A stretch of DNA of 37,751 nucleotides from Actinomycetota bacterium (GTDB taxonomy: Bacteria > Actinomycetota > Acidimicrobiia > Acidimicrobiales > Microtrichaceae). The position numbers and the translations under genes were made by a program. This document shows, in pieces, positions 22,957 through 31,597 of the stretch (its first letter is position 1; the number at the start of each line of letters is the position of its first letter). The notes below the pieces were generated by a model that ran no database searches, was not told where the DNA came from, and worked only from the letters and a program-made list of their open reading frames with translations. Where the stretch lies: contig CAUJEC010000203.1 of the NCBI GenBank assembly GCA_963169245.1, positions 1 through 37,751 of the forward strand, read 5' to 3'.

Positions 22957-24282
22957 ATGGAGTTCACCACAACAGTCGACGCACCTCTCGATGAGGTCTT
23001 CGCGTGGCATGAACGGCCCGGAGCAATCGGACGTCTTATCCCCCCGTGGCAGCCTCTCCGGGTTCTCTCTGAGGCGCAGTCTCTGGCCTCCGGCAAGGCG
23101 GTTCTCGGTATGCCGTTCGGACTGACCTGGACCGCCCAGCACCTGACCAAGGAGTACCGCGACCACGAGCGATTCGTCGACGAACTGACCACGCCGATTC
23201 TCCGCAACATCGCCCCCTGGCGTCACGCCCATTCCTTTGCAGCGCAGACCCAGTCAAGGACCCGCATCACAGACACCATCGACACCCGGATTCCCGATTC
23301 GGTCCTGAACCGGAACATGGCGTACCGGGAACGTCAGATCCATGGTGACTTCGCGTCGCACGCGCTTGCCCGGTCGCTTGGTGCCGAGCCCATGACCATC
23401 GCTGTGACGGGCTCGTCCGGCCTGATCGGGACGGCGCTGTGCGCGTTCCTGAGCACTGGCGGGCACCGAGTCGTGCAACTCGTCCGTCGAGCGCCAAGCG
23501 AGAGTCCCCATTACGCACAGGAGCGGTACTGGAACCCCGATGATCCAGCGACAGATCTGCTCGATGGCATCGATGCGGTCATCCACTTGGCCGGCGAGTC
23601 AGTAGCCGGCCGGTTCAACTCGCAACGCCGCGAGAAGCTGCTGAGCAGCCGCGTCAGACCGACCCGCAGGCTGGCCGAGTTGATGGGGACACGGCCCTTC
23701 GTGGTCGCCTCGGGCGTAGGTATCTATGGCCCTGACCGTGGCGACGAGATCCTGACCGAGTCCTCCGAACGCGGCGACGGCTTTCTGGCCGAGTTGGCTG
23801 TTGAGTGGGAGGCCGCGGCAGACCCTGCCCGGGAATCCGGCAGTCGGGTGACCCACGTCCGAACCGGAATCGTCCAGTCACCCAACGGCGGCGTACTCGA
23901 ATTGATGCGACCACTGTTCTTTGTCGGAGCAGGCGGACGACTCGGCAACGGTCGCCAGTGGACACCTTGGATCGGTATAGACGACATGGTCGACATCTAC
24001 TTGCGTTGCGTTGTTGACCGTGCGCTCGTTGGGCCTGTGAACGCGGTTGCGCCCAACCCCGTCACCAACCGTGACTACACGCGGGTCCTTGCCAAGGTCA
24101 TGAGACGCCCAGGCATCATGTCGGTGCCAGCACTCGGACCGAAACTGATCTTCGGTTCAGAGGCAGTGCGCGAGTTCATTCTTGCTGGCCAGCGTGTCCA
24201 ACCGGCATTGCTTGAATCACTCGATCATCCGTTCAGGTTCACTGAACTCGAAGCCGCGCTGCGGCACCTGTTGGGACGCTGA
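22957..24282 (+). CDS. SRPBCC-TIGR01777 fused epimerase family protein
   Basis: This 441-residue two-domain protein has an SRPBCC/START-like ligand-binding domain (about 1-140, beginning [24 protein letters not shown]) and a YfcH/TIGR01777 extended-SDR domain beginning [13 protein letters not shown] (146-158). The latter shows [13 protein letters not shown] and the C-terminal [17 protein letters not shown] characteristic of the family. This fusion is common in actinobacteria; the substrate is unknown and a hydrophobic ligand is only a guess from the SRPBCC domain. It is divergent from the ABC-F gene across 51 bp. The 3' side ends in a tandem-repeat spacer. Confidence 0.9.
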   Translation: MEFTTTVDAPLDEVFAWHERPGAIGRLIPPWQPLRVLSEAQSLASGKAVLGMPFGLTWTAQHLTKEYRDHERFVDELTTPILRNIAPWRHAHSFAAQTQSRTRITDTIDTRIPDSVLNRNMAYRERQIHGDFASHALARSLGAEPMTIAVTGSSGLIGTALCAFLSTGGHRVVQLVRRAPSESPHYAQERYWNPDDPATDLLDGIDAVIHLAGESVAGRFNSQRREKLLSSRVRPTRRLAELMGTRPFVVASGVGIYGPDRGDEILTESSERGDGFLAELAVEWEAAADPARESGSRVTHVRTGIVQSPNGGVLELMRPLFFVGAGGRLGNGRQWTPWIGIDDMVDIYLRCVVDRALVGPVNAVAPNPVTNRDYTRVLAKVMRRPGIMSVPALGPKLIFGSEAVREFILAGQRVQPALLESLDHPFRFTELEAALRHLLGR

Positions 24283-24323
24283 GAGCTGTCACCGATCCGA
24301 TATCTGGCCGATGGCTGACTCCA

Positions 24324-24385
24324 GGACCTGTGCCCTGAACCTGCGGCCTAGAACCTGTGCCCTGAACCTGCGCCCTGGACCTGCA
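24324..24385. repeat. Imperfect tandem repeat, 27-bp period
   Basis: ACCTGTGCCCTGAACCTGCG occurs at 24326 and again at 24353, and further ACCTG words continue at half that period. The array fills the space between two convergent genes. No gene or terminator stem is evident. Confidence 0.7.
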
Positions 24386-24391
24386 TGCCGG

Positions 24392-26029
24392 TCAGTTGCC
24401 GGCACCGCCCTCGGCCACGTCCTTCGCCCAGCGATAGTCCGCCTTGCCCGATGGAGAGCGAACGATCTCATCAACCAGGACGATTCCCTTGGGAATCTTG
24501 TAGGACGCGAGCTTGCCCCTGCAATGAGCGTCGATGTCCTCGACAGTGGGCGTAGAACCGTCGACTGGCGCTATGACTGCCACGACCTTCTGACCCCAGC
24601 GTTCATCGGGTACGCCGACAACGATCGCGTCGTATACACCCGGGTGGGACTTGAGTTGTGATTCGACCTCTTCGGCGTGGACCTTCTCACCACCGGTGTT
24701 GATGGTCGTCGAACCACGGCCCAACAGCACGACAGATCCGTCCTCACCGGCGGTTCCCAGATCACCCGAGAGCACATAGCGACGTCCGTCGTGTTCGATG
24801 AACACCTCGGCGGTCTTCTCGGGGGCGTTGTGATAGCGCAGAGGGACATAGCCCGAGTGAGCCACACGACCGACCTTGTCGGACCCCGGTTCGATCAACT
24901 CTCCGAACTCATCGAAGAGAACTGTTCCGCTCTCGACATTGGAGAAGCGAACCTCGTCACCGATCTTCTCACCCGGGCCGAAACGACGCGACCCCTGAAT
25001 ACCTGTCTCCGATGACCCGAATCCGTCAGAGAACAGTGCATTCGGCGCTGCCTCACGAAGCCTGTCAACCAGGTATGGCGCCATTGGCGCGCCGCCGTTG
25101 GACAGCGAATACATCGAGGAAACATCGAAGGGACCATGTTCATCCCAGGCGTCGATGAGAGGACGAGCCATGGCGTCACCGACGAGAGTCATGGCAGAGA
25201 CCTTCTCCTCGCCAACGGTCTTCCAGATGGCCACAGGGTCGAATCGTCCCGGATGCAGGACGACCTTCGCGCCGCAGAACAGCCACATGAACGTCACCCA
25301 CTGCGCGGCCGCGTGCATTAGCGGCGCGAGAGCATAGAAGACGAAGTCGAAGTCGATGATCCGCTCGAACATCTCCTCTGGCGAGGTGACCGGACCCGAC
25401 ATCCGAAGCGGGTCGCCGCCGCCGGTGCAGCCGAAGAAGCAGTTCCCGTGATCCCACACCACGCCCTTGGGCGCTCCGGTGGTTCCACCTGTGTAGAGCA
25501 CATAGATGTCATCATTACCGCGCCCCGGCACCACGGGGCGATCGGGACTCGATGCGGCGAGCACTGCCTCGTAATCACTCGCATCGGGCAGTCCGTTCAG
25601 ATCGGCAGTGACGGGCCCATCCGAGCCGACCACCAGAACATGGCGGAGAGTGGGCGCACGGTCAGCCACTTCGGCCACCCGACCCACGAATTCCTCGTTA
25701 CAGATCAGAACCGATACGCCCGAGTCGTTGAGCAGATACAAGAGCTCGTCGGACTCGTAGCGATAGTTGATGTTGACCGATGCTGCTCGAATCTTGAACG
25801 AACCGATCAGCGCCTCGATGTATTCGGTTCCGTTGGTCAGGTAGCAGCCGACCAGGTCACCGGCTCCGAGTCCGAGTCCGCTCAGATGGTTCGCGAGTCG
25901 GTTGGCGCGCTCTTCCAGCTGGGCGAAGGTGAGGCGTCGATCGCCACAGACGAGCGCCTCCCGATCGGCTACGCGATCCGAGATCGCTTCCCACATGTCG
26001 GCCAGGTTGTAGGTGAGTGTGTCCCCCAT
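24392..26029 (-). CDS. FadD-type acyl-CoA synthetase
   Basis: This 545-residue AMP-forming acyl-CoA synthetase is related to FadD19/FadD17. Motifs in order: NINYRYESDEL, YTGGTTGAPKGVVWDHGN (phosphate loop), LAPLMHAAAQ, VGDAMARP, SDGFGSSETG, LGRGSTTINTGGEKVHAEEVE and the C-terminal SPSGKADYRWAKD containing the catalytic Lys. It is a paralogue of the enzyme at 16124-17752 and shares its ending, but replaces SVSINSGGEK with STTINTGGEK. ATG 26029 (MGDTLTYNLADMWEA) was chosen; the 34 codons upstream overlap the divergent amidohydrolase leader. It is divergent from that hydrolase across 67 bp. A branched, steroid-derived or other long acyl substrate is plausible but not proven. Confidence 0.9.
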   Translation of the reverse strand: MGDTLTYNLADMWEAISDRVADREALVCGDRRLTFAQLEERANRLANHLSGLGLGAGDLVGCYLTNGTEYIEALIGSFKIRAASVNINYRYESDELLYLLNDSGVSVLICNEEFVGRVAEVADRAPTLRHVLVVGSDGPVTADLNGLPDASDYEAVLAASSPDRPVVPGRGNDDIYVLYTGGTTGAPKGVVWDHGNCFFGCTGGGDPLRMSGPVTSPEEMFERIIDFDFVFYALAPLMHAAAQWVTFMWLFCGAKVVLHPGRFDPVAIWKTVGEEKVSAMTLVGDAMARPLIDAWDEHGPFDVSSMYSLSNGGAPMAPYLVDRLREAAPNALFSDGFGSSETGIQGSRRFGPGEKIGDEVRFSNVESGTVLFDEFGELIEPGSDKVGRVAHSGYVPLRYHNAPEKTAEVFIEHDGRRYVLSGDLGTAGEDGSVVLLGRGSTTINTGGEKVHAEEVESQLKSHPGVYDAIVVGVPDERWGQKVVAVIAPVDGSTPTVEDIDAHCRGKLASYKIPKGIVLVDEIVRSPSGKADYRWAKDVAEGGAGN

Positions 26030-26096
26030 AAGTGCGCACAACGCTAGCCGTCTGCGTACGCTAGGCCGACCAGCGACACCTAGATCCGGAGTTTCC

Positions 26097-26969
26097 ATGG
26101 GTATGCCCACCGACGTAGCGATCATCGACACGATGATCGGGTTCCCGAGCGCGAATCGGGAAGAGGTCTATAAGTTCCTAGCCCCTTCATTGCGCGACGC
26201 CGAGAGCAAGGAACAGTTCAAGATGCCCGCCGAGTACATGTTCAAGGACATTCCTGCGGACATCGAAGAGGGCATCGACCCGGTAGCGGTAACCCTCGAC
26301 AACATGAACCGCTACGGCATCGCCCAGGGCATGATCAACGTCGGCACAACCGTTCGCGAGGAGCCACGCCGAGCGATCCGCGAACACCCTGACCGGTTCC
26401 TTGGATGTGTGGACGTGGACCCGCGAACCGGCATGGAGGCCGTCCGCAAGATCCGCCAGTTCCATGACGAGTTCGGCATCGTGGCCGTGACGAGTTTCCC
26501 GTCGGGATGCTCGACGCCTATCGACGCCGCCGCGTACTACCCGATCTACGCAACCTGCGTTGAGCTCGACCTGCCGATCTTTCTCAACGTCGGCGTGCCC
26601 GGCCCACGTGTTCCCATGGCGCCCCAGAAGGTCGAACTCCTCGACGAGGTCTGCTGGTTCTTCCCCGAACTCAAGATCGTCATGCGCCATGGCGCCGAGC
26701 CATGGACAGAGTTGGCGGTGAAGCTGATGCTCAAGTGGCCGAACCTGTACTACTCAACCTCGGCCTTCGCCCCCAAGTACTACCCCGAAGATATCATTCG
26801 CTTTGCAAACAGCCGCGGGTCGGAGAAGGTCATCTACGGCGGGTACTTTCCCGCGGGGCTGACCCTTGAGCGAATCATGGGCGAGATGGCGAACGTGGGG
26901 TTCAAAGACGAGGTCTGGCCCAAGTTCCTGCGTGGCAACGCAGCACGGGTACTCGGCCTGGATTCCTGA
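26097..26969 (+). CDS. Amidohydrolase-2 family protein
   Basis: This 290-residue TIM-barrel metal-dependent hydrolase is of the amidohydrolase-2 (ACMSD-like) group, whose members include decarboxylases and lactonases. It has VDVDPRTG, the metal-ligand region MRHGAEPW, and FLRGNAARVLGLDS at the C-terminus, the usual ending of the family (GNAxRVLGL). The N-terminal HxH metal site typical of the family is not obvious: the start reads VAIIDTMIGFPS, where IDxHxH is expected. A catalytic deviation is therefore possible. ATG 26097 was chosen; ATG 26103 is an alternative. It is divergent from a FadD-type synthetase, and genes of this class often accompany acyl or aromatic catabolism in actinobacteria. 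Confidence 0.85.
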   Translation: MGMPTDVAIIDTMIGFPSANREEVYKFLAPSLRDAESKEQFKMPAEYMFKDIPADIEEGIDPVAVTLDNMNRYGIAQGMINVGTTVREEPRRAIREHPDRFLGCVDVDPRTGMEAVRKIRQFHDEFGIVAVTSFPSGCSTPIDAAAYYPIYATCVELDLPIFLNVGVPGPRVPMAPQKVELLDEVCWFFPELKIVMRHGAEPWTELAVKLMLKWPNLYYSTSAFAPKYYPEDIIRFANSRGSEKVIYGGYFPAGLTLERIMGEMANVGFKDEVWPKFLRGNAARVLGLDS

Positions 26970-27011
26970 GGCAGGCGCCATAGCTCCCCTGATCCGGGTG
27001 ACATCTTCTCT

Positions 27012-27070
27012 GCCATAGCCATCTAATCTGCCTAATCTGCGCTGCCATCTGATCTGCGCTGCCATCTGAT
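27012..27070. repeat. Imperfect tandem repeat, 17-bp period
   Basis: ATCTGCGCTGCCATCTGAT occurs at 27035-27053 and 27052-27070, preceded by shorter degenerate copies (GCCATCTAATCTG). It lies in the 258-bp gap after the amidohydrolase gene. No coding sequence is visible there. Confidence 0.7.
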
Positions 27071-27123
27071 TCGGACCGACGTCTGTTCCCGGCTGAGCTC
27101 TGATTCGGGCTGTTTGACGATAG

Positions 27124-27145
27124 TGGGCCTGCTCTAGAAGGCCCA
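27124..27145 (+). terminator. Hairpin downstream of amidohydrolase gene
   Basis: TGGGCCT (27124-27130) and AGGCCCA (27139-27145) form a perfect 7-bp stem with an 8-nt loop, followed by TTCTC. It could end transcription from the amidohydrolase gene, although it is 155 bp past the stop. A second stem CGGGG/CCCCG lies at 27177-27192, closer to the WXG100 fusion gene. Confidence 0.45.
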
Positions 27146-27227
27146 TTCTCGGGTCGCGCAGGTCCGGATCTGCATCCGGGGAGCGATCCCCGATGACAGC
27201 GCGCCTCGCCGCTCGTATCGTCGCCAT

Positions 27228-28628
27228 GTGACACAACTCGGAGCAGACCCAGATCAACTGAAGGCACTGGCAACACAGTTCCGACGCGCCTCTGTCGAAC
27301 TGGGCCGATCACAGGGCGCGATTGAGGCACAGTTACGCCGAAGCGGTTGGAACGGACCCGACGCGCACGGTTTCCGATCAGCCTGGTCTGCCAGACATCG
27401 GCCACTGCTGGGGGAATCGGTCGAATTGTGCCGTCGGGTGTCCAAGCAACTCGATCGTCACGCGGATGAGCAGATCCTGACCTCGGGAAGCCTCGGCGCG
27501 GCCGGCACGGCCACCCACACAGGCACAGGAGGACCCTCTGTCCGCAGTGGAGGAAATTTGGGAGGACGGCCTGATGGTCATGCCCCTGCCCCTCCCCGAA
27601 TACCCAACTCGATCGACTCGTTGCAACTCGGCGTCGAAGCCACAGTTGCGTCGATCCTGGGCAGCTCCAAGCATCAGGTGACGATTCAGGCCTTCGACGG
27701 CGACCGCCACGAGATCACAATCACCGATGTTGACGCCGTCGGCGCCAAGGGTTCGGTAGGCGCATCATTCAAGGCGGGTGAAGCGGTCGACGTTGATCTG
27801 GGGGGCTCAACAAAGGGAACAATTGGGATGGTAACCCGCCGCACCTATGTGACCGATGGCGACAGCGTCAACGCCATGGTCGCCTACGCCGAAGCGGCAC
27901 GGGCATCTCGGCGGGCCGTGGAGATGTCCCCGATGGCCATTCCGCTTCAGATCGCCGGCGGTGTGTTCTCATGGGTGGCCGACAGAGTCGGACTACCGCT
28001 CGACCTTCTGCCTGAGCCGTCCCGGGTGGAGACGCTCGCCGAGGTTGCGGTTTCGGGCAAGCTCGCAGCTGACCTACCAGTAGGCAGCGAGTTGAGTGCC
28101 AAGCTCACCGGGGTGCTACGTGCAGGCACGGCGGATGTGGGCGATGATCGCAGCTACGTCTTCGAGGCCGAGGGAGCAGTTGCCCATTCCCTCGGTGCGT
28201 CACTCGGCTTCCTTCCGATGAAGTCGAACTCGAAGCCATCAGTATCGAACAGCGCAAAGGCAGCCTCAGGGCGCATCCGGATCGAGTACTTCGACGACAG
28301 GGACGATCGTCGTGCGACAGTTACCACCGAGTCCGTGCAGAGTTCAGCGATGCACCGTTCGGTCACCACGATCGACCTCTCCGGCGAGAGCGGCGAACGG
28401 GCCGCCTCATCACTTCTCGACGCCGTCGAGAAGGTCAGGGACGCCAGAGTGACCGAAGCCATCGACAGCGTGCGGTCCATCGAATTCGCCACAGAGAGCC
28501 TGACGACCCGATCAGCGACCTTCGACATCGATACGACTCACGACAACGCGGCTGGGGCGAGCGTTGGGGAGGGCGCAACGATCGGTCTCGAGGGGACGGC
28601 CACGGTAACGCGGTTCGAGCGCCGCTGA
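27228..28628 (+). CDS. WXG100-type N-terminus fused to unrecognised domain
   Basis: The first ~85 residues of this 466-residue protein look like a WXG100/ESAT-6-type helical hairpin: two amphipathic helices flanking SGWNGPDAHGFRSAW, with the W-x-G at 41-43. A Gly/Thr/Pro-rich linker follows (about 86-128). The remaining ~335 residues match no family I recognise; they are rich in short beta-like segments (HQVTIQAFDGDRHEITITDVD, GKLAADLPVGSELSAKLTGVL) and include a hydrophobic stretch near 245-260 (MAIPLQIAGGVFSWVADRVGLPL). No signal peptide and no toxin motif is visible. The start is GTG 27228 without a Shine-Dalgarno sequence. No ESX secretion genes or immunity-like partner are nearby. Type VII export is inferred only from the WxG fold. 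Confidence 0.7.
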   Translation: MTQLGADPDQLKALATQFRRASVELGRSQGAIEAQLRRSGWNGPDAHGFRSAWSARHRPLLGESVELCRRVSKQLDRHADEQILTSGSLGAAGTATHTGTGGPSVRSGGNLGGRPDGHAPAPPRIPNSIDSLQLGVEATVASILGSSKHQVTIQAFDGDRHEITITDVDAVGAKGSVGASFKAGEAVDVDLGGSTKGTIGMVTRRTYVTDGDSVNAMVAYAEAARASRRAVEMSPMAIPLQIAGGVFSWVADRVGLPLDLLPEPSRVETLAEVAVSGKLAADLPVGSELSAKLTGVLRAGTADVGDDRSYVFEAEGAVAHSLGASLGFLPMKSNSKPSVSNSAKAASGRIRIEYFDDRDDRRATVTTESVQSSAMHRSVTTIDLSGESGERAASSLLDAVEKVRDARVTEAIDSVRSIEFATESLTTRSATFDIDTTHDNAAGASVGEGATIGLEGTATVTRFERR

Positions 28629-28680
28629 ATGACACCGCGCGACGCTGAACGATCTCGCGCGCCGTTGAAGGATCCCGGCG
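28621..28680. repeat. Three 20-bp tandem units spanning a stop codon
   Basis: Units 28621-28640, 28641-28660 and 28661-28680 align without gaps and share the frame G(C/A)CG(C/T)TGAANGA. The first unit contains the stop codon of the WXG100 fusion gene, so the repeat begins in its last codons and continues into the spacer. Confidence 0.65.
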
Positions 28681-28735
28681 ATATCGGCGACACCGGCCAC
28701 TGGCGACTTGAGCGACGCTCAGCCGAAGGCGACTC

Positions 28736-29353
28736 TCAGGCAAACAGGACTCGTGCGGCCTGTTCGAGTTTTGGTAGCACCGATTCGTCGGACTCGACAC
28801 CCGAGATCCACGCCACAAGCGCGGCCAACCAGATGTCGCTCAACAACTCGATCGACACCGCGTAGCCGTTATGGGGATCCACATTCGATTCCCCATCGGC
28901 CGAGTCCTCAAGGGCACCACTGACGATCTGGCGCATCATCTCGAAGGTCTCATTTACCGCTGGAGCGATATCGGTGTTGCCTGACACGAGCGCACGAATC
29001 GTCGCTATCGTCGCCTGAGGCCGTCGTTGCAGCGCTGCGTTCGCACGTTGGAGAACGTCGATCACCCGGTCCACCGGCTCGTCACCCTGAGGCGGTTTGA
29101 CCGCCAGGCGTTCGGCGAGCGCTCCGACCTCGCCGATCATCATTGAGACGAGCAGATACTCCTTCGAGGGAAAGTACCGATAGAGGGTTCCGAGCGCGAC
29201 ATCTGCTCCCTGGGCAACCTCTCGCATCTGAACGGCGTCCCATCCACCTTCGGTCGCCAAAGTTCCAGCGACCCTGAGGATCCGTTCGCGACGGTCCTTT
29301 TGTGTTGCGGTAAGGGATTCGACGGGCGGTGGGTCGACTTCGATGGGACTCAT
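28736..29353 (-). CDS. TetR-family regulator, KstR-like
   Basis: This 205-residue TetR-type repressor has its helix-turn-helix at about 22-66 (ILRVAGTLATEGGWDAVQ, then REVAQGADVALGTLYRYFPSK), very similar to KstR, the cholesterol-catabolism repressor of mycobacteria. The C-terminal ligand domain contains IWLAALVAWISG near the end, also KstR-like. KstR responds to a steroid-derived acyl-CoA, so an acyl-CoA ligand is a reasonable inference. It is the last gene of an apparent three-gene operon, starting 4 bp after the stop of the ThDP-like gene. It is a candidate to bind the CTGACGnnnCGTCAG palindromes in this window, but its own operon lacks one. It does not resemble mycobacterial MftR. Confidence 0.88.
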   Translation of the reverse strand: MSPIEVDPPPVESLTATQKDRRERILRVAGTLATEGGWDAVQMREVAQGADVALGTLYRYFPSKEYLLVSMMIGEVGALAERLAVKPPQGDEPVDRVIDVLQRANAALQRRPQATIATIRALVSGNTDIAPAVNETFEMMRQIVSGALEDSADGESNVDPHNGYAVSIELLSDIWLAALVAWISGVESDESVLPKLEQAARVLFA

Positions 29354-29357
29354 GGTG

Positions 29358-30659
29358 TCAATCGCTCCACGCCACAGTCTCGCCGAGAACGTCGACGATT
29401 TCGGACATCTCGGTCGTGCGCACAGGCACGTCGCTCAACACGACTCCCTCAGCTTCGAGACCGGCACGGCTCAACTCGACATGCGCCGTGGAACCCGAAA
29501 GTTGACCCAAGGGCCCCCAGAGTTGCAGTGCCAAGGATTTATCTAGGGACTCGGCGACTTCGAGCACCTGGGCTGTCATGGTGTCGAGGTCGTCGTCAAG
29601 GTCCCCCTGGTCAGTCACCGCGATGACCGGGCGCCCCTCAACAGCGCAGACGAACGCTGCAGCGGCTGCGAAACCGGGCGTGTAGGTCGCCGGAACACAG
29701 AGGGACTCTGGTGTCGAGGTTGGAAACGCCCGTGCAAGCCAGAACCCCGACGGGCCGGGATCAGCAACGACAATCCCCCCTTCGGGTAGAGCGCCTGAGA
29801 GGTGCAGCGCCGCTCTCGGCCCACTGAGGGGCACCGCGTCAGATTCATACAGCGGTGTGAGCACAGCGGCTGCTCGCTCATGATGAGGAGCGCGTTCTGG
29901 GAGGTTCCTGCTGACGGGCCAATGCGAGGTAAGCGCGGCCAGTTGTCTGGGAGGCACGTCCTGGACGAGTTTCGATGCCAAAGCGTCCGCTGGCATTTCT
30001 ACCGGGTCGAGCCCACAGGTGATTACGACATCAGCGCCGACCAGACCGCTGTAGTCAAGGTCGAGATCCTGAAGGCCCACGGTCGCGAAGTTGAACGGGC
30101 TGTCCCACCGCTCCACTCCACGCGCCCCCCATGTGTTGATGACCCCCCATCCGCAGCGTCGTGCAAGCTCTCGAAGGTCCTCCACCGCCGAGGCTCTCAC
30201 GACCCCCGGCCCGACGAGCAGGACGATTCGAAGCGACGACATCGAAGGGTCGAGGGTGACCACGGGAACCTGATGAGGCTGACGCTGCGCGATCGCCTGG
30301 TCAAAGGGCTGTTCAAGGTCGAGATCCAGATGCAACGACATGGTCCCCGGGACAACCATCCCAACGGGTTCGGCGAGCGCGTCGAATAGCTCCTCTGGGG
30401 TCCGCACCTGCTGAAGGACCGCAGTACCGCCCGGTTTGGAGGACAGATGCAGGATTGGACCATCGAGTAACGCTGCGCCGAGTCGACCGCTGCCATCCGA
30501 GTGACCGATACGGCCGTCGGCATCGGCGAGCAGCACCGCCAGATCGGGGCTCTCGACAGCAATGTGGGTGAGTCCGCCGAGCGGCGCGCCATAGACACGC
30601 ATGACGCCGAACTGGCGCAACCGTGCTTCGAGAGCGTCGCCGAGTGTGGTGCCGCTCAC
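29358..30659 (-). CDS. Degenerate thiamine-diphosphate enzyme homologue
   Basis: This 433-residue protein has the three-domain order of acetolactate-synthase-type enzymes but is about 100 residues short. In the N-terminal PYR-like part, the activating Glu is not found at the expected place (LLADADGRIGHSDGSGR). The middle domain is recognisable (IVLLVGPGVVRASAVEDLRELARRCGWGVINTWG). The C-terminal PP-like part has VTDQGDLDDDLDT where GDG...N binds Mg-ThDP, and the following NN is missing. Loss of both motifs suggests a non-catalytic or changed function. The start is GTG 30659 within a GTGA overlap with the DUF3097 gene, and the TetR gene follows after 4 bp, so the three are probably co-translated. 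Assignment is by fold pattern only. Confidence 0.7.
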   Translation of the reverse strand: MSGTTLGDALEARLRQFGVMRVYGAPLGGLTHIAVESPDLAVLLADADGRIGHSDGSGRLGAALLDGPILHLSSKPGGTAVLQQVRTPEELFDALAEPVGMVVPGTMSLHLDLDLEQPFDQAIAQRQPHQVPVVTLDPSMSSLRIVLLVGPGVVRASAVEDLRELARRCGWGVINTWGARGVERWDSPFNFATVGLQDLDLDYSGLVGADVVITCGLDPVEMPADALASKLVQDVPPRQLAALTSHWPVSRNLPERAPHHERAAAVLTPLYESDAVPLSGPRAALHLSGALPEGGIVVADPGPSGFWLARAFPTSTPESLCVPATYTPGFAAAAAFVCAVEGRPVIAVTDQGDLDDDLDTMTAQVLEVAESLDKSLALQLWGPLGQLSGSTAHVELSRAGLEAEGVVLSDVPVRTTEMSEIVDVLGETVAWSD

Positions 30660-31549
30660 AGTTCACCCTCGGTCAGGTGGTGCTCGGCCGGGTCGTCCTC
30701 AGCCAGTTCGCCCTCGGTCAGGTGATCCAGCGCCTGTTCGACAGACCCGATCAACGACGGCTCCAGGTCCGCAAATGTCGATGCCGCGGACAGCACTCGT
30801 TTCCACCCGTCAAAGGTGCTGCCCCACCCGAGCCGGTCACAGATTCCTGTTTTCCAGTCCTCGCCACGCGGGATCTCTGGCCATGCGCTGATGTCCAAGG
30901 CCTTGGGCCTGACGCACTGCCAGATGTCCACGAACTCGTGACCCACCACCAACACGTCGGGATGATTCACCGATGCGGCGATACGACTCTCCTTGGAACC
31001 CGGGACCAGGTGATCGACAAGCACAGCCAGTCGCCGACGAGGCGAAGGCACGAAGCGTTCGACTTCAGCTGCCAGGTCATCGACTCCACCGAGGGGTTCC
31101 ACAACTATCCCAAGCTCGCGCAGCTCGTCACCCCAGACTCGCTCGAGCAACCGGGCGTCATGGTCACCCTCGACCCAGATCCGCGAAGCTCGGGCCGTTC
31201 GGGCCTCGATCTCGGTTGCGACTATGGCCCCAGAGGCCGAGCGCTTAGTCGTGGGTCCAGCAGGCGGCCGTGTTGTGGGTCGGATGAGAGTGACCGTCTC
31301 GCCCTGATGTGCAAAGGCTCCGGGATGGTTCTCAAAGGTGTGCTGCCCACCCTTGGTGTCCGCGATGACGACGATGTCACCGGTGAACTTCCAGAGCCTT
31401 CCTCGCAGTCCACTTGCGCGATGCATGAGGACCATGTCCGCAGACGCGACCACCTGCGGGTAGGTCTGGGCGAGTCGACGGGCACCCGAAATGCCACCGA
31501 CGCTGCGGTCGGCAAGGATGTCACCGTACGGGTCCTCGGAATCGATCAT
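30656..31549 (-). CDS. DUF3097 family protein
   Basis: This 297-residue actinobacterial protein of unknown function is recognisable as DUF3097 by ARASRIWVEGDHDARLLERVWGD, LAVLVDHLVPGSKESRIAA, HEFVDIWQCVRP, IPRGEDWKTG and the near-terminal STFADLEPSLIGSVEQALD. The VEGxxDA and VLVDH segments resemble Toprim metal-binding motifs, hinting at a nucleic-acid role, which is my inference. ATG 31549 is chosen over 31573 because conserved-looking sequence begins there. The C-terminus carries a duplicated LTEGEL, encoded by an 18-bp repeat (30662-30679 and 30707-30724) with a 45-bp period. It heads the operon with the ThDP-like and TetR genes. Confidence 0.83.
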   Translation of the reverse strand: MIDSEDPYGDILADRSVGGISGARRLAQTYPQVVASADMVLMHRASGLRGRLWKFTGDIVVIADTKGGQHTFENHPGAFAHQGETVTLIRPTTRPPAGPTTKRSASGAIVATEIEARTARASRIWVEGDHDARLLERVWGDELRELGIVVEPLGGVDDLAAEVERFVPSPRRRLAVLVDHLVPGSKESRIAASVNHPDVLVVGHEFVDIWQCVRPKALDISAWPEIPRGEDWKTGICDRLGWGSTFDGWKRVLSAASTFADLEPSLIGSVEQALDHLTEGELAEDDPAEHHLTEGEL

Positions 31550-31597
31550 CGGACCGAGCCTAGAAGCCCGCAAGGCGTCGGCCGTGAAGCTGTTGGC

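Noticed and set aside
28736-29353. Calling the TetR gene mftR
   Set aside because: Its helix-turn-helix and C-terminus match KstR-type sequences (ADVALGTLYRYFPSK); it is 27 kb from mftA, and the MftR sequence pattern I know differs.
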